Position numbers and translations under genes: made by a program. 6,467 bases of DNA from Candidatus Aerophobota bacterium (GTDB lineage: Bacteria; Aerophobota; Aerophobia; Aerophobales; B3-G15). The notes beneath the pieces were generated by a model. It ran no database searches and was not told where the DNA came from. It was given only the letters and a program-made list of their open reading frames with translations. Positions 1-5,845 of this stretch are shown here, piece after piece. Numbering within the stretch: the stretch's first letter is position 1; the number at the start of each line of letters is the position of its first letter. The stretch spans positions 1 through 6,467 of the forward strand of contig JAGGZA010000041.1 in assembly GCA_021162265.1 (NCBI GenBank), in the 5' to 3' direction.

Positions 1-675
1 ACACAATATTTTTTGTCAAGCGCATGCACTAAGCTGTAGCTAAATTTTTAAAAGTGCATTAGGAGAGAAGTGAAAAACCTCTCCATCGAGATGATATTAC
101 TGGCAACTTTTAATTTTTCTCAAAAGAAATTGAAAAAATTTGCCACTAATTTAACCCCCTCTGGTAAAATTCATCTTGATAATCAGGAATTTAGCCCCTA
201 CTTCTCAAAAATCGGTGGCTAATTTGCTTATTTTTCTCTATGTAGCTACTAAAATAGCCTCTTTTACATCAAATATATCAAATTTTATCTTTTTATCGCT
301 TTGCTTTAACAAGCAGGTCTTTTTTCCCTTAAAAACCTTATTGGTTTTGAATTTCCTATTATCTGCCTACTTGACATCTGTTATTGTATCTCCTTATTGA
401 ATTTATCTTTATACGGCATGATGTTGAATAAAAACTATCTTTTTCTTACTATCGACCGGACATTCTGTGTTGCAGTCGGGAAGAGATGAGCAACGATTGA
501 GGCCGACAAAACCCAAAGTAGAAGGCCAGAAACAATTACTCAGAGAGCTTGCTGCAGTTTTCCAGCTACTCCAAAATAAACTATTATTGTTTCATTATAA
601 GCCCATTTCACAGAGGAGTCAAACAGTGGTGAGTGAATTAAACCCTAAATACTCTATATGGCTAATATTTCTTCT
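1..675. other. spacer without a supported gene
   Basis: I find no convincing gene here on either strand. The plus-strand frames starting at 176 and 467 lack a recognisable domain and a good ribosome binding site. A GGAGAG/CTCTCC dyad (62-67 with 79-84) and an ATGCACT/AGTGCAT dyad (24-30 with 53-59) are present but short, with loops of 11 and 22 bases. No tRNA cloverleaf or long repeat was seen. The stretch receives the 3' end of the HEPN pseudogene at its right edge. Confidence 0.5.
238..366 (-). other. possible decayed coding remnant, unidentified
   Basis: On the minus strand, 42 sense codons are open between TAG at 367-369 and TAG at 238-240. The product would include KIKFDIFDVKEAILVAT, which has protein-like composition with alternating hydrophobic and charged residues. 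No in-frame ATG, GTG or TTG with a ribosome binding site precedes it. Beyond 238 the same frame continues as protein-like text broken by several stops, towards position 40. I do not recognise a family. It may be the tail of a dead gene or chance in an AT-rich spacer; the plus-strand frame over the same bases looks like a low-complexity shadow. Confidence 0.2.
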
Positions 676-1107
676 TTACTCCAGTAACTTACTCATCCTT
701 TCCACAAATTCCCTGGCAGAATCCAGGGCATTTCCAACTTCCTCTTCTGTGGTAAAGAAAGAAGTGCTGTACCGGTCCTGGTGTCTCATCTCCCTGTAAT
801 GATCAAGCAGCTTAACCCATTTTTCTTCCAACAGCCCTTTATCCACATACCTGTTCTCCAGATATCTTGCTACAGCAAAGTGTGATTTTTCCCGGAAACC
901 ATCAGCGAAAAGGATAGCACGTGCTGCATGGAATATTGCCAGATAACTAACAAGAACGCAAGATCTCAAAGAACCGCTTTGAAAACCATTTTCAGCTTCT
1001 TTTAATCATGCCTCAGCAGTCCTTATGCTCTCCTTTGCCCTCTGTTTAGACTTTGGTATTTTCCTGAGTAATCCCGATTTAAGCAGCTCATCTACACTAC
1101 ATTTCAT
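676..1107 (-). pseudogene. HEPN-domain toxin of a HEPN/MNT pair, interrupted by TGA
   Basis: The frame runs 143 codons from ATG at 1107 to TAA at 676-678, the usual length for archaeal HEPN partners of minimal nucleotidyltransferases. Codon 34 is TGA (1006-1008), in the context AEA-stop-LKEAEN. Relatives as I know them carry Trp (TGG) here, so one G-to-A change explains the stop. The rest is well conserved: the helix with YLAIFHAARAILFADGFREK (about 55-73) and a REMRHQDRY segment near the end (R105, H109, Y113). That segment resembles the family's catalytic R-x4-6-H and AMP-accepting Tyr region, though the spacing here is R-x3-H. The ATG overlaps the MNT stop by 11 bases and follows GGGGAGG inside the MNT gene, so the pair is translationally coupled. 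HEPN toxins of this class are RNases neutralised when MNT adenylylates the Tyr (family knowledge). As written, this toxin would stop after 33 residues. Internal restart at TTG 969 would lack the first helix. Confidence 0.85.
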
Positions 1108-1636
1108 TCTCCTCCCCGTACAGAATTATTGAACCGAAGTGCAGTGCATGATAGAAAAGAGGGTCTTCTTTTTCTATGGTTTGCAGCTTTTTGTCATCAA
1201 GAATTAAAACTTTTACATCCTCTATTTTCTTTCTGAGCTCTGAGGTTAACTCTGCAATCTCTTCTTCCTTTGTTTTTTCCACCTTGACCCACAAATCAAC
1301 ATCAGAAAAATTTGTGTTTGTACCCTTTGCACAGCTTCCGTAAAGACCAGCTGCCCTTACAAATTTGTGCTTTTTGAAGACTTTAGGATCAACTGCAAGA
1401 ATATTTAACATTATTCTTACTGCTTTAACTTTGTAGTTATCTGCAACAGAGAACTTATTTTTATTCTTTTTTACCAGGTTTTCCTTAGTAAGTATCTCAA
1501 AGTATTTAGATACCAGGCCCTTGCTGAGCTTCAACTTTTTTGCTATTTCATTAACCCCAAAAGGCTGCGCGGAGTAAATAACCTCTTTGATGATTTTTAC
1601 CCTTTGTTTAGTGGAGAAAATCTTTTCCATGTTCAT
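1097..1636 (-). CDS. winged-helix minimal nucleotidyltransferase (MNT antitoxin)
   Basis: This 179-residue protein has two parts. Residues 8-70 form a winged helix-turn-helix, with the recognition helix in KLSKGLVSKYFEILTKENLV. Residues 85-179 form a polymerase-beta-like nucleotidyltransferase domain with the GS motif (G100-S101, G105) and the metal-binding SDVDL (D112, D114); D140 is a candidate third acidic residue. In MNT/HEPN systems this enzyme transfers AMP from ATP to the toxin's Tyr and so detoxifies it; the fused DNA-binding domain suggests it also represses its own operon. All visible active-site residues are intact although the toxin downstream is broken. There is no ribosome binding site before 1636, but a TATA-like TTTATAAA lies about 27 bases upstream, so a leaderless mRNA starting at this ATG is likely. 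A second ATG at 1630 is the alternative start. Confidence 0.88.
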   Translation of the reverse strand: MNMEKIFSTKQRVKIIKEVIYSAQPFGVNEIAKKLKLSKGLVSKYFEILTKENLVKKNKNKFSVADNYKVKAVRIMLNILAVDPKVFKKHKFVRAAGLYGSCAKGTNTNFSDVDLWVKVEKTKEEEIAELTSELRKKIEDVKVLILDDKKLQTIEKEDPLFYHALHFGSIILYGEENEM

Positions 1637-1680
1637 GATATATAAACTATTTGTTCATAATTTATAAACTTTTTGTTCAC
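1631..1680 (-). promoter_or_regulatory. MNT promoter with 22-bp phased operator dyads
   Basis: Read on the minus strand, GAAC occurs at 1678-1675, 1656-1653 and 1634-1631, exactly 22 bases apart, within near-identical repeats (GAACAAAAAGTTTATAAA, then GAACAAATAGTTTATATA). Two 17-base dyads result. The one at 1669-1653, GTTTATAAATTATGAAC, is symmetric except for one pair; the one at 1647-1631, GTTTATATATCATGAAC, is symmetric only in its outer bases. The first covers the TATA-like box (1668-1661). The second covers the ATG at 1636. Spacing of two helical turns fits two winged-helix dimers on one face of the DNA. Autorepression by the MNT winged helix is inferred from position and symmetry. Confidence 0.65.
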
Positions 1681-1687
1681 ACCTATT

Positions 1688-1741
1688 TTATCGATTTAGA
1701 GGAAGTTGTAAACTCGGTGTCCATATAGTGTCCATTTTAGG
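1688..1741 (-). pseudogene. C-terminal scrap of a tyrosine recombinase (probable)
   Basis: The minus strand encodes PKMDTIWTPSLQLPLNR and then TAA (1688-1690). The KMDTIWTP tail resembles the extreme C-terminus of a group of phage-type integrases, as I recall them. The catalytic domain with its Arg, His and Tyr residues is absent. Upstream in this frame the sequence runs into unrelated residues, next to the integrase N-terminal scrap at 1845-1961. Together they suggest an integrase whose middle was deleted. The short length makes this a tentative call. Confidence 0.4.
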
Positions 1742-1771
1742 TACAAAAACATACAAATTCATACAAGTTGA
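1742..1771. repeat. three 10-bp phased TACAA repeats
   Basis: TACAAAAACA, TACAAATTCA and TACAAGTTGA follow each other directly at 1742, 1752 and 1762, with a period of 10 bases. They lie between the two integrase scraps. A phased site for a DNA-binding protein is possible, but no gene with an obvious need for it lies adjacent, and it may be chance in AT-rich debris. Confidence 0.4.
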
Positions 1772-1844
1772 TGAGGCAAAAACCCCCCTATAACAGGTCG
1801 GAGGTATTTTTTTCTTTATTTTGGCGGGAAAAAAGAAAACTGTT

Positions 1845-1961
1845 AAAATTGGCTTCTGCGACCAGTGTTTTCTTCTTAGCAAGAACCTGCTCTGCAAGAT
1901 GCTTGTTGGGTCCTACTGCTTTCCTGTGTCTTTTGCCGTACTGGTCCCTGAGGCACTTTTT
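1845..1961 (-). pseudogene. N-terminal scrap of a tyrosine recombinase/integrase
   Basis: The minus strand encodes about 39 residues beginning KKCLRDQYGKRHRKAVGP and continuing NKHLAEQVLAKKKTLVAEANF. This matches the usual layout of the arm-type or SAM-like N-terminal part of phage-family integrases: a beta-hairpin carrying a GK-R motif, then G-P-N-K-x-LAE-x-VLAK-K, then VAE. After 1845 the similarity stops and the frame ends at 1788 in low-complexity residues. Upstream of 1961 the frame is also unlike the family, so the proper start is lost. No core-binding or catalytic domain is found in the window. It marks a former mobile element next to the toxin-antitoxin pair. Confidence 0.6.
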
Positions 1962-1995
1962 TGTCGAATTTTCCGTGGTTGTGCTGGACTTTTGG

Positions 1996-2023
1996 CAACT
2001 TTTTGCAAATCTGCAAAAAGTTG
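1996..2023. repeat. perfect 12-bp inverted repeat
   Basis: The arms CAACTTTTTGCA (1996-2007) and TGCAAAAAGTTG (2012-2023) are perfect complements around a 4-base loop, AATC. The hairpin sits about 35 bases upstream of the recognisable integrase N-terminus. No U-run follows on either strand, so it is not a standard terminator. It may be a recombinase or repressor binding site left from the mobile element. Confidence 0.6.
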
Positions 2024-2072
2024 TCATCTTTTGTTGATTGCCCTTTGGCTTATTACTTCTCGTATCCAGCCC

Positions 2073-2507
2073 TTACAACATTCTCGGCGCTTCCCTCTTT
2101 TGAGTCCAACCGAGCCTGCCAGAGACGGTAAAGCCAAAAAATCTCTTAACATTTGCCTTTTTACGAGTTTTCCACCAAAGCTGTAATTTTTCTGTGGGAG
2201 ATAGATTTGTATCGTTTCCCAATTGTCGCTTGATAATATCTTTCAGATTATCGTCAAGCTTCTTTGTTGTTAGGTATCAATTAAATCCTAAAATTTTACT
2301 TGTTTTGTAATTTTAGGTAGACGACTTGATGCGACGATGCGTGGTGGACTCCACAAGGTCGTATAATGAATATTCGATGGTATCTAAGAACCAGTAGCCG
2401 TTTCTCGTAATCGTTTTGCTCTTAGTAATCTCTATTTTCTTTTTGAATAGCGGGCCATTGGTCACGAAGGTGTGGTATTCTCCAATGATAATGCAGTCAT
2501 TTTTCCT
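2073..2507 (-). pseudogene. unidentified decayed gene with two internal stops
   Basis: One minus-strand frame carries protein-like sequence across 145 codons, including the terminal stop at 2073-2075, but is cut by TAA at 2313-2315 and TGA at 2277-2279. The first part (64 codons, 2507-2316) includes CIIIGEYHTFVTNGPLF and NGYWFLDTIEYSLYDLVE. The last part (67 codons, 2276-2076) includes DIIKRQLGNDTNLSPTEKL, then LQLWWKTRKKANVKRFFGF. Aromatic and charged residues are placed as in real proteins, and the frame is kept across both stops, which argues for a single ancestral gene. No start codon is found: TGA at 2508-2510 closes the frame upstream. I do not recognise the family. Its place beside integrase scraps suggests a passenger of the same lost element. 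Two separate small genes are an alternative. Confidence 0.4.
2287..2317. repeat. imperfect inverted repeat
   Basis: CCTAAAATTTTAC (2287-2299) pairs with GTAATTTTAGG (2307-2317) apart from a two-base bulge, with a 7-base loop. It covers the first internal stop of the decayed frame at 2073-2507. A second weak hairpin, GCTTGA with TCAAGC (2228-2233 with 2254-2259), follows about 50 bases away. Function unknown. Confidence 0.35.
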
Positions 2508-2553
2508 TCAAAACACACTTTAAAGTCCTGGCATCAGCTCATATCCTTAGAGG

Positions 2554-3412
2554 TTAATACAGCTCGGGAGTATTGTAATCAACATCTACTATTTTTAGTT
2601 TAATGTAAGAAAAATCGCCTGAATCCAGCTTCCACACTCCCTGCCCTTCAGTTGGTATCCGTATGCCATGAAACTCACCGTAACCACTTATGGGTGTTGA
2701 CCACGTTTTTTTTATAAATTCTCCACCTGCGTCCATATAGCGTTCAGCAACAAAGTTAAGCAGATCTCCATCTTCACTAAAGTAGAAAATGGCAGAAGCG
2801 CTCACTCCCCGGTAACTCATGGTAGCCCTGGCAGATGTTTTATCAACTGCTTTCCACTCAATATAATCATTAAGAGCTGCGGTTGGAAACCACATAATCT
2901 CATTGAGATATCTAACCAGCACTCCCTGGTCTATTTCTTTCTGGTCCGGTTGCATCGGCAACTTTTATGAGAGAGAAAAGTTTAATTAGCATGTTACCCC
3001 GACCCTCATAGTAACTATCTCTTCCCTTTATAACAAAAAAGGGGAAAGGCTTCATGGTAACATACCAGATGAATCCAGGCGGCTTTGTCCTGTAGTACTG
3101 GGTGGCTTTAAAAGGCATCCAGGAGCCTCCCTGTTTGGTTCTAAAGAATCCCTCTTGTTTTAGCCGAACAGAAACTATTTTCTCTTTTCCTGTAATCTGC
3201 GCTCTTTGCAACCACCTTTGTACAGGTTCTGGCAGCTTTGTCACATCCTCCTCTGTAATGATTTCAGCCTTATCCTTACCAATTTCAGCAAACAGTTTTT
3301 TAACTTCACCTTTTACCTTTCGCTCAAACATTACGCTGCCGATACTAACCACTCCAAGATATACAACACCAACTGCCACCACAAAACCTATAATCCGCAG
3401 TGCTATTTTCAT
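2554..3412 (-). pseudogene. DUF6544/DUF6920-type membrane-anchored protein, frameshifted
   Basis: Two overlapping frames form one gene. The 5' part (ATG at 3412) has an N-terminal membrane helix, ALRIIGFVVAVGVVYLGVV (about residues 4-22), then LPEPVQRWLQRA, QGGSWMPFKATQYY and LIKVADATGPE. The 3' part resumes with IDQGVLVRYLNEIMWFPTAA, then ERYMDAGGEFIKKTWSTPIS, and ends at TAA 2554. These match, in order, the halves of a family of unknown function found in bacteria and archaea (DUF6544, formerly DUF6920, as I recall). The break is a tandem GAAA GAAA (minus strand, plus coordinates 2934-2941). Removing one GAAA gives GPEIDQG, the family-like join, and a 284-residue protein of normal length. 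As written, translation shifts at this point and stops 8 residues later. A GGAG lies 9 bases before the ATG. The most likely reading is a recent inactivating duplication, or an assembly error. Confidence 0.8.
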
Positions 3413-3518
3413 TTTTGCTATCTCCTTCTTTGAGTTTTAAATACACCTGCACAAATTCCAAATAATGTCTTTCTCTTTAGACCGCAGCCAAGTATTTCCC
3501 ATAATCAACAACATCATA

Positions 3519-3552
3519 TTTTTGATTTACTCCTCTTTTTGATTTACTCCTC
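3519..3552. repeat. 17-bp tandem duplication at the ybjQ 3' end
   Basis: TTTTTGATTTACTCCTC occurs at 3519-3535 and again, identically, at 3536-3552. The copy nearest the gene contains the last codons and stop of the YbjQ-type gene, and the second copy lies just downstream. The protein is unaffected because the first stop met is in the gene-proximal copy. This looks like a slipped-strand duplication. Confidence 0.85.
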
Positions 3553-3864
3553 TTCTATTTTTACTGCTGTTCCGTAACATAAAATCTCAGCAGCGCCCTG
3601 CATTATCATAGAAGTGGCAAATCTTACATTGGTAACTGCATCTGCACCAAGTCCTTCTGCCTGTTTTACCATTCTTGCTATTGCCTCTTCCCTTGCGTCA
3701 CTCATCATCTTGGTATAACCTTTTATCTCCCCTCCCACAAGGTGCTTTAAACCTGCCATGATATCTCTCCCAAGATGACGAGTCCGGATGGTATTTCCTC
3801 TCACCAATCCCAGTGTTTTCACAATTTTTTTTCCGGCTATTTTTTCCGTGTTCACCATGATCAT
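3544..3864 (-). CDS. YbjQ/UPF0145 family protein
   Basis: The 106-residue product is full length for the UPF0145/YbjQ family and carries its signatures: GNTIRTRHLGRDIMAGLK (23-40), VGGEIKGYTKMMSDAREEAI (43-62), GADAVTNVRF (73-82) and QGAAEILCYGTAV (89-101). The fold is a small alpha/beta unit that assembles into oligomers; it has been annotated as heavy-metal-binding by structure, but the physiological role is not established. I place the start at 3864 because AGGAGGTG (3871-3878) lies 8 bases upstream, while the ATG at 3858 would be 14 bases away. The start is backed by a TATA-like TTTATATT at 3896-3903. The gene diverges from a small plus-strand frame at 3910. Its stop lies in a 17-bp duplication that leaves the protein intact. 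Confidence 0.92.
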   Translation of the reverse strand: MIMVNTEKIAGKKIVKTLGLVRGNTIRTRHLGRDIMAGLKHLVGGEIKGYTKMMSDAREEAIARMVKQAEGLGADAVTNVRFATSMIMQGAAEILCYGTAVKIEEE

Positions 3865-3870
3865 TGCTAT

Positions 3871-3922
3871 CACCTCCTATAATATTCATTTCTGTAATAT
3901 AAACAATAAATGACAATAAATC
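3871..3922. promoter_or_regulatory. divergent promoter region with overlapping TATA-like boxes
   Basis: On the minus strand TTTATATT (3903-3896) precedes the YbjQ-type gene, whose ribosome binding site AGGAGGTG is at 3878-3871. On the plus strand TATAATATT (3878-3886) lies about 28 bases before the ATG at 3910, the distance expected for a leaderless archaeal transcript. A 10-base tandem repeat, ACAATAAATG then ACAATAAATC (3903-3922), spans that ATG. The two promoters would occupy the same 50 bases and could interfere. Confidence 0.4.
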
Positions 3923-4089
3923 AGGGTTTTCTCAGGTATCCAGAAGAGGTTGATATAGTGCTTATTAAAAAATTAATTGCGGAACAAAAATCACAGGGGA
4001 AAGTGCAGGAAAATTCAGCTAAAAGCTCCTCCACATCTCAAAGAGAAGATAAAAAGCTCATAAACATGCTGTTTTATCAACACCGCTAA
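3910..4089 (+). CDS. small hypothetical protein, 59 residues
   Basis: ATG at 3910 opens 59 codons ending in a double stop, TAA TAA (4087-4092). The product starts MTINQGFLRYPEEVDIVLIK and has a charged, Ser- and Gln-rich middle (about 26-47), then KKLINMLFYQHR. The first 25 residues could form one amphipathic helix; no membrane segment or Cys motif is present. There is no ribosome binding site, but TATAATATT about 28 bases upstream suits a leaderless message. It is the only plausible plus-strand gene in the window and converges on the symporter 3' end. I do not recognise it. It could be a true small gene or the remnant of a larger one. Confidence 0.4.
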   Translation: MTINQGFLRYPEEVDIVLIKKLIAEQKSQGKVQENSAKSSSTSQREDKKLINMLFYQHR

Positions 4090-4138
4090 TAAATTCAACG
4101 AACCTACTCCTGTTTTCTTTGCAGAATATTCTTTGGTT

Positions 4139-5644
4139 TTATTTTCTTATATAAAATCCGGTTCGTGTTTCTTTAATAATTTTCTCTTCGGGCTTTTTGG
4201 TAAACATACTCACTACTACCATGGTAATCACGGAGATAACAAAGGCATAAAAACTAAAATGCATTGGAAGAGGTGCTATGAATTGATGGATAGCTCCGAA
4301 GATCACAGCAGAGACAAGCCCGATAAGCATGCTTAAAATCCCTCCTTCTCTTGTAGCCCTTTTCCAGTAAAGCCCGAATAACAAAGGGGTAACAAAACAG
4401 GCAAGCATTATTCCAATCCCCATCCAGATTAACCAGGCCAGCAAAGCAGGTGGCCTTATTGCCATGATCACAGTGATGACAGCAAATCCAGCAACAGATA
4501 CTCTACTTATCATATTAACTTTTTTATCAGAAGCATGGGGATTTATTAGACTTTTATAGATGTCCCATCCCACACAACTGCCAATAGTTAAAAGAAGTCT
4601 GTCGGTAGTGGACATAACCGCGGCCAGGATGACCACCCCAAATAAAGCCCAAACCGGGGAGGGCATTATATGCTCCACGCTGGCAATAAAAGAATAATCA
4701 GGATGAGATACAGAAAGAACACCTTCTTCCACCATCACTCTGGCAGCAAATCCCACCATTTTAATAAGATACATTATCACAACATATATAGCAAAAGCTG
4801 CAAGAGGAGCCCATCTGTAGTATTCTCTCTTCTTTGCTGTGAGAACATTGTTAACTATGTGAGGAGCAGAACCAAGCCCCATGGCAAGAAGAAAGAAAAA
4901 GGACACTATAAAAGCAGGAGTTAAAAAAGCATAAGAAGCATAAGGGGGGTGTTGCTGAGGAAAAGCTAATTTAAGATAATTTGGATCTATTTCTCCTAAT
5001 ACTTTATTTATATGAGTAAACCCTCCAGCAAATGAAATTACAAAAGGAGCTGCACAAAGAACCCCTATAATAAGGATTAATCCCTGAATAAGAGTAGTCC
5101 AGGCTACAGCATAAAGTCCTCCCATAATTACATACACCATCACTATGCCTGCTCCAATTAAAAGTGCCTGCAAGTGAGTTATACCTAACAGCCGGGTAAG
5201 AACAATACTTATAGCTCGATATTGACCAACAAGATAAATTGCTGAGGTTATAAGCACAGCGATACCAGAAACCGCTCTCATTGCTCTTGGTGAATAAAAT
5301 CTGTGAGAAAAATAATCCTGGATAGTCATGTATTTTTTTTCCTGACCAACCTTGTGCAGTTTAGTTCCATAAACAAGAATGCAAATTGCGCAGGAAAGAG
5401 GAACAAATATCTGCTCCCAGATGGTAGGCCAGCCTCCTATGTACCCCAAACCAGCCACTCCCAAAAGAGTCATACCACTTGTGCAGGAGGCAATAATTAA
5501 AATAGTAAACATCCAAAAACCAAGGGATCTTCCCGCTACCACATAATCTTCAGCAGTTCTTATTTTCTTAGAAGCCCAAGCTCCTATGCCCAATATTATC
5601 ATAAGATAAACAAGTATTACCAAGGTTGTTATCGTTTTAGACAT
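4139..5644 (-). CDS. sodium:solute symporter (SSS family)
   Basis: This 501-residue, strongly hydrophobic protein with about 13 predicted membrane helices is full length for the sodium:solute symporter family. Family marks include AGRSLGFWMF (37-46), the signature GGLYAVAWTTLIQG (175-188), and MSTTDRLLLTIGSCVGWDIY (344-363), whose Ser-Thr-Thr-Asp region corresponds to the conserved segment bearing the Na2 site. The overall style resembles PanF-like and monocarboxylate or acetate carriers, but the substrate cannot be read from sequence. It would import a small organic solute with Na+ across the cytoplasmic membrane. The start at 5644 follows GAGGGG by 4 bases. The gene begins 20 bases after the stop of a one-helix mini-protein and is almost certainly co-transcribed with it. 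No lesion is seen. Confidence 0.93.
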   Translation of the reverse strand: MSKTITTLVILVYLMIILGIGAWASKKIRTAEDYVVAGRSLGFWMFTILIIASCTSGMTLLGVAGLGYIGGWPTIWEQIFVPLSCAICILVYGTKLHKVGQEKKYMTIQDYFSHRFYSPRAMRAVSGIAVLITSAIYLVGQYRAISIVLTRLLGITHLQALLIGAGIVMVYVIMGGLYAVAWTTLIQGLILIIGVLCAAPFVISFAGGFTHINKVLGEIDPNYLKLAFPQQHPPYASYAFLTPAFIVSFFFLLAMGLGSAPHIVNNVLTAKKREYYRWAPLAAFAIYVVIMYLIKMVGFAARVMVEEGVLSVSHPDYSFIASVEHIMPSPVWALFGVVILAAVMSTTDRLLLTIGSCVGWDIYKSLINPHASDKKVNMISRVSVAGFAVITVIMAIRPPALLAWLIWMGIGIMLACFVTPLLFGLYWKRATREGGILSMLIGLVSAVIFGAIHQFIAPLPMHFSFYAFVISVITMVVVSMFTKKPEEKIIKETRTGFYIRK

Positions 5645-5664
5645 TTTCCCCTCTTTATGTATTT

Positions 5665-5778
5665 TTACTTTTCAGAAACTCTGTATAATTTACCCCAGAA
5701 AAATAACACACCTATTATCCCGCAAGGCACCAAAACTATAGTAAGGAAGGTTTTTAGAGGCAAACCGAATATCTGCAC
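5665..5778 (-). CDS. symporter small accessory protein, 37 residues, GTG start
   Basis: GTG at 5778 starts a 37-residue peptide with one hydrophobic helix, FLTIVLVPCGIIGVLFFWGK (11-30), and a charged tail LYRVSEK. The start is decided by GGAGGTG (5784-5790), 7 bases upstream; the longer frame reaching 5880 would run through this site and has no site of its own. Small one-helix proteins encoded directly before SSS transporters are known and annotated as symporter small accessory proteins (established, as I recall, from genome annotation). By size, position and helix this one fits. It probably binds the symporter in the membrane and aids folding or stability, but that role is inferred. It lies 20 bases from the symporter start, in the same operon. 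Confidence 0.75.
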   Translation of the reverse strand: MQIFGLPLKTFLTIVLVPCGIIGVLFFWGKLYRVSEK

Positions 5779-5830
5779 GTTTTCACCTCCTCTATTATGC
5801 CATATAGTGCCATGATAACATGTGACAAAA

Positions 5831-5838
5831 CATATAAC
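5831..5838 (-). promoter_or_regulatory. candidate TATA box for the symporter operon
   Basis: GTTATATG on the minus strand (5838-5831) in a T-rich context would place a transcript start near 5808, about 30 bases before the GTG at 5778, leaving room for the GGAGGTG site. The 67-base gap after the regulator gene is long enough for a promoter, but read-through from the regulator is equally possible. Confidence 0.3.
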
Positions 5839-5845
5839 AAAAAAA

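Noticed and set aside
176..400. Plus-strand 74-residue hydrophobic frame
   Set aside because: Rich in Phe, Leu, Ser and Asn as expected for the antisense of AT-rich DNA. No ribosome binding site or family match, and the minus strand looks more protein-like.
467..799. Plus-strand 110-residue frame
   Set aside because: Its second half is antisense to the HEPN gene and its first half has no recognisable domain. The GTG start has no ribosome binding site.
1006..1008. TGA as selenocysteine or recoded Trp
   Set aside because: Trp is the expected residue rather than Cys or Sec, no SECIS-like hairpin is evident, and all Trp codons in intact genes are TGG.
1742..2023. CRISPR or similar repeat array
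   Set aside because: The repeats are 10 bases and contiguous, or a single hairpin; no regular spacers or repeat units of CRISPR length are present.
1768..2186. Plus-strand frames over the integrase remnant
   Set aside because: They are antisense shadows of the integrase and decayed-gene text on the minus strand; Cys- and Phe-rich composition is typical of such shadows.
2912..2961. Programmed ribosomal frameshift in the DUF6544-type gene
   Set aside because: No classic slippery motif or downstream structure stands out, and a simple 4-base duplication explains the shift exactly.
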